Shown here: positions 1 through 8,400 of the stretch, piece by piece
How positions within the stretch are numbered: the first letter of the stretch is position 1
How the letters are laid out: every line of letters starts with the position of its first letter
From: JBDLSO01 sp039799445
Lineage (GTDB): Bacteria > Patescibacteriota > Minisyncoccia > Phycocordibacterales > UBA5272
Assembly: GCA_039799445.1 (NCBI GenBank)
Contig: JBDLSO010000018.1
Span: 1-11,645, forward strand
DNA length: 11,645 nt
Reading direction: 5' to 3'
Translations under genes and position numbers: made by a program
Notes under the pieces: model-generated
What the model saw: the letters and a program-made list of their open reading frames with translations, nothing else
Database searches by the model: none
What the model was told of the DNA's origin: nothing

Positions 1-13
1 GAGTAGGGGGGTA

Positions 14-1093
14 CTATTCCGGCATTTCCTCAGTTGCTTCTGCGATATCAGCTTGTGCTGGCACAAAGTCCAGTCCTCCTTTTTCTAATATCTTTCGTAT
101 CTCTTTTTCAAGTTTATCACCAATTTTTTTGTTGGTACGCAGATACGTACGAGATGCATCATAGCCACGACCAAGTTTCTCTTCACCATATACATAGCTT
201 GTTCCCGATTTTGTTATCAATTTGAATTTCTCACCGAGCGCCAGTAGCTCACCCTCTTTCGAGATACCTTCATTGTACATGATATCAAACTCAGTCGCCT
301 TAAATGGTGCGGCTACTTTATTTTTCACCACCTTTACTTTTGTACGACTTCCCACCACATCTTCACCTTTTTTGATCTGTGCAGTTTTACGTATATCAAG
401 ACGTACCGAGGTATAGAATTTGAGAGCCTTTCCACCAGGAGTAGTCTCAGGGTTACCAAACATCACACCGATTTGCATACGAATCTGATTGATAAATATC
501 ACAACCGTTTTTGATTTGGCAGTAATAGCAGTCAACTTACGAAGCGCTTGCGACATCAGTCTTGCTTGTTTGCCGACATGATGCGCTCCCATATCTCCCT
601 CTATTTCATCTCGTGGGGTGAGTGCTGCCACAGAGTCGACAACCAACACATCTATTTTGCCACTACGCACAAGCGATTCTGTGATTTCAAGCGCTTGTTC
701 ACCATTATCTGGTTGAGAGATAAGCAGCTCATTGATATTCACACCAAGTTTCTTTGCATACTCAGGATCCATTGCGTGCTCAGCGTCGATAAAGGCACAG
801 ATACCACCGAGCTTTTGTGCTTCCGCAATGATATGTAGCGTCAGTGTTGTTTTACCACTCGACTCTGGTCCAAATATCTCTACGATACGACCACGAGGCA
901 TACCACCAACACCGAGGGCAAAGTCCAGCCCAATAGAACCAGTTGGAACAATACCAATATCAACTTTCGGTGTATCGCCGAGCTTCATGATAGCCCCTTC
1001 ACCAAATTTGGTTTGTATTTCACGAAGAGTACTCTCAAGCTCATTGCCATTTTCTTTTTTGACTGTCTTTTTCACCACTTTTTTTAATGCCAT
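14..1093 (-). CDS. recA: RecA recombinase
   Basis: RecA is the ATP-dependent DNA strand-exchange protein. It forms filaments on single-stranded DNA for homologous recombination and, in many bacteria, triggers the SOS response. The 359-residue product has family length and all landmarks: a short Lys-rich N-terminus, Walker A GPESSGKT (residues 75-82), Walker B region LVVDSVAAL (150-158), the L1 loop around 160-173, and the L2 region with the GNPETTPGGKALKFY signature (213-227). The C-terminus is acidic (AEATEEMPE), as is usual. The start at 1093 gives the expected MALKK-type N-terminus and has no Shine-Dalgarno sequence. The gene is last in a minus-strand cluster after ftsK and a small Ig-like protein gene, but its 73-bp upstream gap holds promoter-like elements, so it may also be transcribed alone. 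No intein or truncation is seen. Confidence 0.98.
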   Translation of the reverse strand: MALKKVVKKTVKKENGNELESTLREIQTKFGEGAIMKLGDTPKVDIGIVPTGSIGLDFALGVGGMPRGRIVEIFGPESSGKTTLTLHIIAEAQKLGGICAFIDAEHAMDPEYAKKLGVNINELLISQPDNGEQALEITESLVRSGKIDVLVVDSVAALTPRDEIEGDMGAHHVGKQARLMSQALRKLTAITAKSKTVVIFINQIRMQIGVMFGNPETTPGGKALKFYTSVRLDIRKTAQIKKGEDVVGSRTKVKVVKNKVAAPFKATEFDIMYNEGISKEGELLALGEKFKLITKSGTSYVYGEEKLGRGYDASRTYLRTNKKIGDKLEKEIRKILEKGGLDFVPAQADIAEATEEMPE

Positions 1094-1127
1094 ATATCTA
1101 AAATTAAATAACGATAATTAATCTATT

Positions 1128-1156
1128 CTTATACTACAAGTATATCACAGTATGAA
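1128..1156 (-). promoter_or_regulatory. candidate recA promoter
   Basis: On the minus strand, TTCATA (1156-1151) and TATAAG (1133-1128) are separated by 17 bp, matching the sigma-70 hexamers at 4/6 and 5/6 positions. A second candidate is an extended -10, TGATATACT (1147-1139), just upstream. A 13-bp dyad ATACTACAAGTAT (1131-1143) overlaps both -10 elements and could be an operator. The predicted transcript would have a leader of about 25-45 nt. Confidence 0.45.
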
Positions 1157-1166
1157 TACCTACTAC

Positions 1167-1505
1167 CTATTCCACAACCGCAACCTGAATACTTTTTGTA
1201 CTTTCTCTGCCATATGCATTCTTAGCCCATATATCTATAGTATCAAGTGGGGGAGTCAGTACCAGCAGTGCGACAAAGTCACCATTCTTGGCAAATGAAA
1301 TATTCATACCATTTATAGTAGCTTCTTTTGCATGTGCGATAGTACCGCGTACCTCCACTACGCTCCGTACACTACTATACGCAAGTGGGGTATCAATGTG
1401 TATCGTCGGGCCACTTCGCAGACTAGACGAATTATAAAACGCGTAGCCAGCTATACAGAGCACGAGCAATATCGATATATAGAATGAAATTGATTTGAAG
1501 TACAT
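1167..1505 (-). CDS. small membrane-anchored Ig-like (Glucodextran_B-like) protein
   Basis: This is a 112-residue protein with one N-terminal hydrophobic segment (about residues 7-24, SFYISILLVLCIAGYAF) that would act as a signal anchor or uncleaved signal peptide. One compact beta-rich domain follows (about 33-111). The pattern in that domain, I-x-I-D-T-P followed by V-x-V-x-G, then A-x-I-N-G, F-x-x-x-G-x-F and D-x-I-x-x-x-A-x-N-x-x-G, is typical of bacterial Ig-like domains of the glucodextranase-B type. These usually sit outside the membrane as binding or spacer modules. No catalytic residues are visible. The ATG lies 5 bp after the ftsK stop codon, so the two genes are very likely cotranscribed. 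Its task is unknown; a role at the cell envelope is inferred from topology. There is no Shine-Dalgarno sequence. Confidence 0.8.
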   Translation of the reverse strand: MYFKSISFYISILLVLCIAGYAFYNSSSLRSGPTIHIDTPLAYSSVRSVVEVRGTIAHAKEATINGMNISFAKNGDFVALLVLTPPLDTIDIWAKNAYGRESTKSIQVAVVE

Positions 1506-1510
1506 ACATT

Positions 1511-3916
1511 TTATGAAAGTGATTCATCTTCATCCATATCCCTCTGCTCTGTATGCGAAGCACCCGCGAGTACTTCGCGAGGTTTGGCACCGTCCCCAGG
1601 GCCTATCACACCTTGCTCTTCGAGCATATCCATCAGTCTCGCTGCACGCGAATACCCGACTTTCAGTCTCCGTTGTAGATACGAGGTACTCGCTTTTCGA
1701 GAAGAGATCACTATCTCACGAGCTTCTTCAAACAAATCATCATCTGTATCTCCTCCACCAACGCTCCCAAGGTCAGTACCAAAGAGTGCCTGCATACCTT
1801 TATCAGCCCCTTTGTTGTCATCCAGATTGATTTCATCAGGCACACTATCTCGATACGCATTTTTCAGATATTCAACAACACGTTTCACTTCTCCATCAGA
1901 TACAAACGGAGACTGCACACGCTCTTGTTTAGGACTCTCACTTGAGGTAAAGAGTAGGTCACCTTGCCCGAGCAATTGCTCAGCACCAGCAGTGTCGATG
2001 ATAGTACGTGAGTCGATTTGTGATGCAACTTTAAGTGCAATACGAGACGGTATATTTGCCTTGATAAGCCCAGTGATCACATTCACAGACGGTCGCTGTG
2101 TCGATAGTATCAGATGTATTCCCACCGCACGAGACTTCTGTGCCAGACGCACTATAGCCGACTCAAGCTCTTTCGGATAACTCATCATAATATCCGCAAG
2201 CTCATCGATGATGATCACAATATACGGCATACGACTAGGCACTTCATCATCTTCATTCTTGCGAGCTTTGAGTGCTTTTTGATATATATCTTTTTGATAC
2301 GTTGCTATGTCACGCACACCATTCTCTTCGAGTACATCATAACGCCTCTCCATTTCATTCACAGCCCAGCCAAGTGTGCGTATCGTTACCTTTGGATTGG
2401 TGATAACAGGAGTATACAAGTGGGGGATATTGTTATAGAGAGTCAGCTCGACTTTCTTTGGATCCACCATGATGAATTTCAAATCCTCTGGTGAGTTACG
2501 AAATAGTAGTGAGTTGATGATAGTGTGTACCATAACAGACTTACCAGAACCAGTAGTACCTGCGATAAGCAAGTGCGGCATCTTGGCCAAGTTTGAAAAG
2601 AGTGCAGTACCCGATATACCTTTACCAAGTGCGACCAGTAGCGGCTTGTCTGCTACTTCCCAGCCAGGAGAAGAAAGGAGTGACGCCATTCCAACCATCG
2701 ACTTACTTTCGTTCGGTATCTCGATACCCACAAGTGCTTTCCCAGGTATAGGAGCTTCGATACGGACACTTTCAGCACGCAGTGCATATGCCAGCTCCTG
2801 ACGATGATTCGCGATACGAGAGAGCTTCACCCCTTGCGCAGGTTTAAGTGTATAGCGAGTAACGGACGGTCCGATAGACACTTCGTCCATCTCTACTTGT
2901 ATACCAAAGTCTGCAAGTGTCCTTTTTATAATAGACATATTTGCTTTGGTATCACCGACACTTGCTTTGCCGCTGTCTCTTTGAAGTAGCGACAATGGTG
3001 GAGGGACGAAAGTAGAGAGTGTCGCTACTGTCTTTTTGTCGCTTTTCTTTTGGCTACTATTTGTCTCTGTATTGATAGATTCTTGTCTTTTTGAACTTCG
3101 TTCAATATACACTTCTTCCGCACGTTCTTGTTCAGAAACAGCTATTTTTTTCTCTTTTCTTTTCGGTGTTCCGAGCATTTGTGCGCGTATATCTGCTGCC
3201 TCCGTGTCCTCATCTATATACTCATCATCTGGGCTAGCTACAACAGCTTTTGTCTTTGAGTGCCACATATTTGTTATAAAAGACGGCAATCCAAACCTTG
3301 GTCGAGTACTATGAGACATCTTGTCTTTTATACTCATTATATCGGACACTGCTATTGTTTTTCCAAACAATGCCACTATGCTATATCCACCAAGTAGTAC
3401 GAGGAATATAAGTCCAGGATAATACGAGAAAAGTGTCTGAAAGGGAACAGCGAGTATATTGCCCGCAAGGCCACCATATACTGTGCTTTGTAGCCCACTT
3501 TGCATATTAGGTACTGCCAGAAATACGAGCACAAACAGCATCCCCCAAAATAGTTTTGCGATATTGATTCGTGGGAGACGCGCTAGCAACATATACACCC
3601 CAACATACAGAAACAATGCAAAAGAGAGATACCCAACCACTCCAAATACATGCACAAAAAATGTCTGAATCAATGTACCCACATACCCTCCATTACCAAA
3701 CAATTCAAACACTTGCAGTACTCCAATCAATACAAGCAGTGCTCCAATTCCTTTGAGCACGCTTGAACCTTGTATCTCGGGTATATACTCATCAAACGAA
3801 AGCGTCGCTTGCTTGCTTTTCGTAGTTGCACTAGTACTAGTACGTGCCGGTGCGACGAGTGTTTCGAAGAAGCCAGCAGATTGTTTTTTGTTTTGAACTT
3901 TTTTCTTTTTTGCCAT
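1511..3916 (-). CDS. ftsK: FtsK/SpoIIIE DNA translocase
   Basis: FtsK is a septum-located hexameric ATPase that pumps chromosomal DNA and coordinates dimer resolution with division. I chose the ATG at 3914-3916 (MAKKKKVQNKK, 801 residues). The reading frame stays open upstream to 4030, but that extension would cover the promoter region and give an unlikely N-terminus. Four hydrophobic segments lie at about residues 53-73, 78-112, 122-137 and 162-184 (FtsK_4TM type). A charged, low-complexity linker runs from about 195 to 310. The motor has Walker A GTTGSGKS (453-460), Walker B VIIIDELAD (567-575) and the HLILSTQRPSV sensor motif (601-611). A C-terminal winged-helix gamma domain (about 725-784, with STSYLQRRLKVGYSRAARLMD) would read polarity sequences in DNA. 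It is first in the cluster with the Ig-like gene and recA. Confidence 0.96.
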   Translation of the reverse strand: MAKKKKVQNKKQSAGFFETLVAPARTSTSATTKSKQATLSFDEYIPEIQGSSVLKGIGALLVLIGVLQVFELFGNGGYVGTLIQTFFVHVFGVVGYLSFALFLYVGVYMLLARLPRINIAKLFWGMLFVLVFLAVPNMQSGLQSTVYGGLAGNILAVPFQTLFSYYPGLIFLVLLGGYSIVALFGKTIAVSDIMSIKDKMSHSTRPRFGLPSFITNMWHSKTKAVVASPDDEYIDEDTEAADIRAQMLGTPKRKEKKIAVSEQERAEEVYIERSSKRQESINTETNSSQKKSDKKTVATLSTFVPPPLSLLQRDSGKASVGDTKANMSIIKRTLADFGIQVEMDEVSIGPSVTRYTLKPAQGVKLSRIANHRQELAYALRAESVRIEAPIPGKALVGIEIPNESKSMVGMASLLSSPGWEVADKPLLVALGKGISGTALFSNLAKMPHLLIAGTTGSGKSVMVHTIINSLLFRNSPEDLKFIMVDPKKVELTLYNNIPHLYTPVITNPKVTIRTLGWAVNEMERRYDVLEENGVRDIATYQKDIYQKALKARKNEDDEVPSRMPYIVIIIDELADIMMSYPKELESAIVRLAQKSRAVGIHLILSTQRPSVNVITGLIKANIPSRIALKVASQIDSRTIIDTAGAEQLLGQGDLLFTSSESPKQERVQSPFVSDGEVKRVVEYLKNAYRDSVPDEINLDDNKGADKGMQALFGTDLGSVGGGDTDDDLFEEAREIVISSRKASTSYLQRRLKVGYSRAARLMDMLEEQGVIGPGDGAKPREVLAGASHTEQRDMDEDESLS

Positions 3917-3927
3917 AGATACTATTA

Positions 3928-3936
3928 AGTATATCA
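3928..3936 (-). promoter_or_regulatory. candidate ftsK promoter (extended -10)
   Basis: On the minus strand TGATATACT is an extended -10 (TGnTATAAT-like, 5/6 in the hexamer). It ends 11 nt before the chosen ftsK ATG, so transcription would start only about 4-5 nt upstream of the start codon, giving a nearly leaderless mRNA. No good -35 is visible at 16-18 bp. The same nonamer lies upstream of recA. Confidence 0.4.
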
Positions 3937-3976
3937 CTAGTAAAAAGAAACTCACCGATTCACGAGAAAAATGTCC

Positions 3977-4004
3977 TTGACACAAAACCAAATAACAGTA
4001 TAAT
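3977..4004 (+). promoter_or_regulatory. consensus sigma-70 promoter
   Basis: TTGACA (3977-3982) and TATAAT (3999-4004) are both perfect consensus hexamers, separated by 16 bp. Transcription would begin near 4011 and give a leader of about 50 nt before the ATG at 4063. It is divergent from the ftsK promoter. No other promoter in the window matches the consensus this well. Confidence 0.8.
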
Positions 4005-4062
4005 GGACACACTCTCAAAGACATATACACTCACGTATAAAACAACAAAGTAGACCAATTGT

Positions 4063-4971
4063 ATGAACAATCAACCAACCCACCAAGCAACAAATACAGA
4101 CAAAATAGAGCAGCCACTACATGTGATAGATGAGCCAAAAGAATCGAGCAAAGAGACAGATGTCTTTTTGTTTATACAAAACAAAACAGAGAAACTCAGT
4201 GCCGCACTATACATGGTAACTTCATATATCGCAGACACAGAGCCAGTAAAGTCTCTATTGCGAGTTACAGCATTCAGTAGTGCCGGACACGCATCACATC
4301 TCGCTCTCAAACAACAGTCAAATCAATTTCACGAATTAGAAAAAGACATAGTACATATTTTGTCTCTCACAAAGCTCTCTCATTCTCTCGGGATAATGTC
4401 TCATATGAATGGAGAGATTCTGACAACAGAGTACAACAAGCTACTCGCATTACTACGCACTCAAAAAGGACACAGGCACTCACCAATGCTGACAACAGAC
4501 ACCGAACACGATACGCATCACTATGTGCATAGCCCACTTACAAAAGGACAACTCAAAGGACACACCTCAGATCAAACACAGACCACACCCAAAGCCGAAA
4601 GCACTTCAAAGGCGAGCAACAATCCTATTCAAGTAGCACATCCCTCAACAAAATCAATTCCAAGCAACACTACGCTCAGTTCTATCCAAAGTACTGTCAC
4701 ACCAGTGGCCAAACAAACAGTTCACACAACACCCAAAAAGGTGATACCAAGAGCATCAACAAAAGAGAGCAGAGAGCGTCGTAGCGGCAGACAAATCCAA
4801 GTACTTTCAGTTCTCTCAACCGACAGAGGACTCAGCATCAAAGAGATAACAGCTCGTATCAAAGGCTGCAGTGAAAAGACGATACAAAGAGAGCTAAACG
4901 AGCTCGCATCGCGAAACCAAGTAAAACGAACAGGGGAGAAAAGATGGAGTAAATATATCAAGCTCAATTAA
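4063..4971 (+). CDS. unrecognised protein with C-terminal winged-helix domain
   Basis: I do not recognise this 302-residue protein by name. Residues 1-30 are polar and probably disordered. Residues 31-135 look alpha-helical (ETDVFLFIQNKTEKLSAALYMVTSYI, then ELEKDIVHILSLTK), with periodicity suggesting a helical bundle or coiled coil. Residues 136-240 are a Thr/Ser/Gln/His/Pro-rich low-complexity linker. Residues 243-302 form a convincing winged helix (QIQVLSVLSTDRGLSIKEI, then CSEKTIQRELNELASR as recognition helix, then a basic wing GEKRWSKYIKLN), as in DeoR/MarR-like regulators. There is no signal peptide or membrane segment, so it is cytoplasmic. It is transcribed divergently from ftsK from a consensus promoter. 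A DNA-binding, perhaps regulatory, role is inferred from the fold alone; the helical N-terminus may serve oligomerisation. Confidence 0.8.
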   Translation: MNNQPTHQATNTDKIEQPLHVIDEPKESSKETDVFLFIQNKTEKLSAALYMVTSYIADTEPVKSLLRVTAFSSAGHASHLALKQQSNQFHELEKDIVHILSLTKLSHSLGIMSHMNGEILTTEYNKLLALLRTQKGHRHSPMLTTDTEHDTHHYVHSPLTKGQLKGHTSDQTQTTPKAESTSKASNNPIQVAHPSTKSIPSNTTLSSIQSTVTPVAKQTVHTTPKKVIPRASTKESRERRSGRQIQVLSVLSTDRGLSIKEITARIKGCSEKTIQRELNELASRNQVKRTGEKRWSKYIKLN

Positions 4972-5000
4972 GAGTTCGAGTATTAAATCATAGAAAGAGA

Positions 5001-5034
5001 AAATACGGGCGCGCCTCACGGCGCGCCCGTATTT
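5001..5034 (+). terminator. perfect 15-bp hairpin after the winged-helix gene
   Basis: Arms 5001-5015 and 5020-5034 are exact reverse complements around a TCAC loop, with a very GC-rich core (GGGCGCGCC). It lies 30 bp after the stop codon at 4971. The plus strand has only a short U run after the stem (ATTTACATT), so termination may be inefficient or rely on the stem alone. The minus-strand side has a more pyrimidine-rich tail, so it could also act on antisense transcripts. Confidence 0.7.
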
Positions 5035-5367
5035 ACATTCCATATTCCATATTCCACTATCCTGCACCCAACCCGCGTTATCCACAACACCGAAGTGCCC
5101 CCTTTGCACTTTTTCCTTACTTCTTGTATACTGTATGCACATTCGACCTTAAGATGTGCTTGAGCGAAGAATGTATGCATACAATCTGTTCGTTTGCATA
5201 AGTACGATCATTGACAATAGAATATCGACCCGCGTACATATCGTATGCACAAACGTGCTCTATAAGCGTATCCACTATCTTGTGAATACGCAGTCAATGT
5301 TTCTTATCAAAGCAACCGAACGCAACTGTACTTTTCGAGAGTACATCCGTGCGCTTAGGTTTATCCG
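5035..5367. other. non-coding stretch upstream of the surface-protein gene
   Basis: No credible gene is seen; the open frames here have atypical, Cys/Arg-rich translations and no family resemblance. Visible elements are a short hairpin AAGTGC/GCACTT (5093-5098 and 5106-5111) followed by Ts, which may be a weak second terminator; a single perfect DnaA-box match TTATCCACA (5078-5086); a perfect 12-bp palindrome TGTATGCATACA (5172-5183); further TGTATGCA-like words at 5132-5139 and 5242-5248; and a TTGACA hexamer at 5211-5216 with only a poor -10 (TACATA, 5235-5240). Confidence 0.5.
5104..5132 (+). promoter_or_regulatory. possible promoter for the surface-protein gene
   Basis: TATACT (5127-5132) is a good -10 hexamer. 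The only -35 at 17 bp, TTGCAC (5104-5109), is weak. If used, it would give a leader of about 315 nt. The alternative is TTGACA at 5211 with a weak -10. Neither is certain. Confidence 0.3.
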
Positions 5368-5434
5368 CGTAGTATTAGTTATTGTCGAAAACTAATTGTA
5401 ATACTACGCAAGCAGGCGAGCTTCGCTCGCCTGC
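5368..5434 (+). promoter_or_regulatory. two tandem hairpins in the leader of the surface-protein gene
   Basis: The first dyad has 10-bp arms CGTAGTATTA (5368-5377) and TAATACTACG (5399-5408), with extra internal pairing possible (TTAGTT/AACTAA). The second has perfect 10-bp arms GCAGGCGAGC (5412-5421) and GCTCGCCTGC (5425-5434) around a 3-nt loop, ending 20 nt before the ATG at 5455. No run of Ts follows the second stem, so it is unlikely to be a terminator. A role in mRNA stability or control of translation of an abundant surface protein is an inference. Confidence 0.6.
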
Positions 5435-5454
5435 ACAAACAAATTAATTCGTTT

Positions 5455-8400
5455 ATGATTAAATCAACAAACAAAAGCGCAGCCGCTCTTCTCGGAGCTG
5501 TTGCTCTTGTCCTTGTTTCAACAACAATGGCATCAGCTGCAAACTGTTCTTATGTGTTCACAAAAACACTAAAGAGAGGTTCAACAGGTGCCGAGGTTAT
5601 GAACCTACAAAAAGTTCTTAACCTAGACACTGCAACTCAAGTTGCAGCATCAGGTGCTGGTTCAGCAGGGAACGAAACTATGACTTTCGGTCCAGCGACA
5701 TACGCTGCCGTAGTTAAATTCCAAGCCCTCAAATCAGTATCTCCAACATCAGGACTAGTAGGTCCACTTACTCGTGCAGAACTTAACAAAGTATGTACAG
5801 GTACAGGAACTACAACTGGTGGAACTACAACAGGTGGTACAACTGCCTCAGGTCCAGTATCAGTATCTAACGGCTCATCAGTAAGTGCTACACTTGTTGA
5901 CGACTCAGTAGGCGCAGTACTTGGTTCATTCGTATTCTCAGGAAACGGAACTGTAACAGGTGTAGAACTACAAAGAACTGGTGTGTCTACAGACCAAACA
6001 CTTCGTAACGTATACCTATACGACGGAGCAACTCGTCTCACAGACGCAGCATCAGTAATCACTGGTGGAGCTATCCGCTTCAACTCACCAAGTGGCATCT
6101 TCTCAGTAAATGGTTCAAAGACTATTACTGTACGTGCTGATATCGGTGACGGTTTTTCAAACACTGGTACTCCAGCTGGCTCAACTAATGGACAGCAAGT
6201 AGGAGTAAAAGTAAACTCAATCACTACTCTTGGAGGAACTACTTCAACAGTATCTGGTGTAATGACAAACAACCAAACTATTGCATCAGTAACTAATGTT
6301 GCTACAGTAGTACTTTCAGGTTCAGCGCAAGCTGCAACTGTAAACGCTGGTGTTATGAATCAAAACCTTTGGTCTCGTACAGCAGCTATTGGACAACGTG
6401 CAGTAAACCTTCGTGGTATTACTTTCAAATACGTAGGTTCAGCTCCTACTGACGCTGTTACTAACATCGGTCTATTTATAGACGGAGTAAAAGTTGGCTC
6501 AGGATCAGTAAACAGTAACAACCGTGTAGTATTTGATATGACTTCATCTCCACTTGTACTCAATACAGGTAATCGCCTTATCGAGCTACGTGGTGACGTT
6601 GTAAAAGGATCATTCCGTTCATTTGAATTCTCAGTTGAGAACCAAGCTGACTTTATGATCGAAGATTCATCACTTGCAGGTGTAATGGTTGGACCAACAC
6701 TTCTAGCTGGTGGTATCGCTCAAAATGTACAAGGTGGTCTATACACAATTTCAGCAGGAACTCTGACTGTAAACCAAGACCCAGCATTCACTACTACAAA
6801 AGTAGTAGGAGGAACTGCAAACCAAACAATCTCTAAATTCAAACTCCAAGCTTATGGTGAGGACGTGAAAGTAGAAACTCTTGTAATCACTCCTGTGCTT
6901 ACTGGAGCAACTCCAGCAGCAGCAGGTCTACAAAATGTATCACTCTTTGTGAATGATGCAGCTGTAGGTTCTTCACAAAACTGGTCAAATGGTGCGCTTA
7001 CATTCAACCTAGGATCTTCACTTATCGTACCAGCAGGTACTTCAGTACTCCTTTCAGTGAAAGCTGACACCAAAACAACAGGTGGCGCTGATTACACAGC
7101 AGGTACTGTATCAGCTGATATTACTTCAGCCGGAACAGTTGCTCGTGGTCAATCATCACAAAACACTGTAACAGTAAATGGACAACCAGGACGTCTCCTT
7201 ACAGTAGGATCTGCAACAGCAGTATTCTCAAAGACTGGTGGATTCGTTAACTCAATCGCATCTCCAAATACAGGAAATGTAAAAGTTGGTTCATTTACAG
7301 TAACAGCTGGTGATATCGAAGATATCGTGGTAACAAACCTCAAAGCTGATTTCACAGGAAGTTCTGCATCTCTTACAAATGTTTCTGCCCTCAAACTTGG
7401 AGGAACAGACTCATCTGTAATATACGGACAACCAACAACAACTGGTAACAACTTCTCAATGAATGTAACTGTTCCAAAAAATACATCTCGTACATTCGAT
7501 GTGTATGCTGATATCGGTTCAGCAACACCAGGTAGCAATCTTATTGTAACTGGTACACTTACATACCGCGGAGCTATCAATGGTAACTCTACACCATCAT
7601 CAGCTGTAACAGGTGCTACACTAACATTCAACACAGCAACAATTCCAAATGCGAACATTACAAGACTATCTACTTCACCAGTTTCACAACTAGTAGTAGG
7701 TGGTTCAAGTAACCAAGCACTCGTTACTTATAATGTGAAAGCTAACAGTGGTACAGCAACTATCCAAGAATTAACATTCTCAGTAAATGCTCTTGCAGAC
7801 AATACAGACCGTATCGTTGCCATCACTGTAGGTGGAGTAACTAAACAAGTAACAGGAGCTACACTAAATGTAATCTCTGGTCTTAATATCGCTGTTCCAG
7901 AAGGAAACTCTGGAGTTGATGTACCAGTAACCGTAACATACGGTACAGTTCGTCAACCAAATGGTGGTGTATCAGCAGATACAACAGCATCAACTGGTAT
8001 CACACTTACTGGCTTCAAAGCAATCTCTGGAAATACTCAAATTGAAAGTACAACTCTTGCAGTAGCTTCAAACCTAATGCAACTAGTATCTACAAAACCA
8101 GTAGTAACAGTTAATCAAACAACTGCTGCTTCAGGTCTTTCAATCGGTGAAAACAAGATTGGTGAAGTTACAGTACAAGCAGATGCAGCAGGAAACCTAA
8201 GTCTCACAAAACTAAACTTCGATCTATCACTTTCTGGTATCGCTACTGGAACAGTAACAGGTTGTAAACTAGTAGAAGGAACTTCTGGTTCAATCGCAGT
8301 ATCTGGTTCATCTGTAGCAGCTTGTTCAACAAGTGCAGCAGACTTCACATTCTCTGGAACTGGTTATACAGTAGCCGCTGGTACTTCTAAGACTTTCTCA

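Noticed and set aside
3917..4030. Upstream extension of ftsK (38 extra residues)
   Set aside because: The frame is open, but it would start inside the divergent promoter region and place an unusual Cys-rich segment before the typical Lys-rich MAKKKK start.
5078..5086. DnaA box as sign of a replication origin
   Set aside because: Only one perfect TTATCCACA is present, without a cluster, an AT-rich unwinding element, or dnaA/dnaN nearby.
4894..5142. Minus-strand ORF of 82 codons
   Set aside because: It runs through the 15-bp hairpin and overlaps the end of the winged-helix gene. The composition is unlike a real protein and there is no upstream signal.
5156..5395. Plus-strand ORF of 79 codons in the surface-protein leader
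   Set aside because: The translation is rich in Cys, Arg and Ile with no domain pattern, and the region contains leader hairpins and palindromes instead.
5637..8348. Several minus-strand ORFs inside the surface-protein gene (for example 5637-6272 and 7149-7658)
   Set aside because: They are antisense shadows produced by the biased Thr/Ser/Val codon content of the plus-strand gene. They have no starts or domains of their own.
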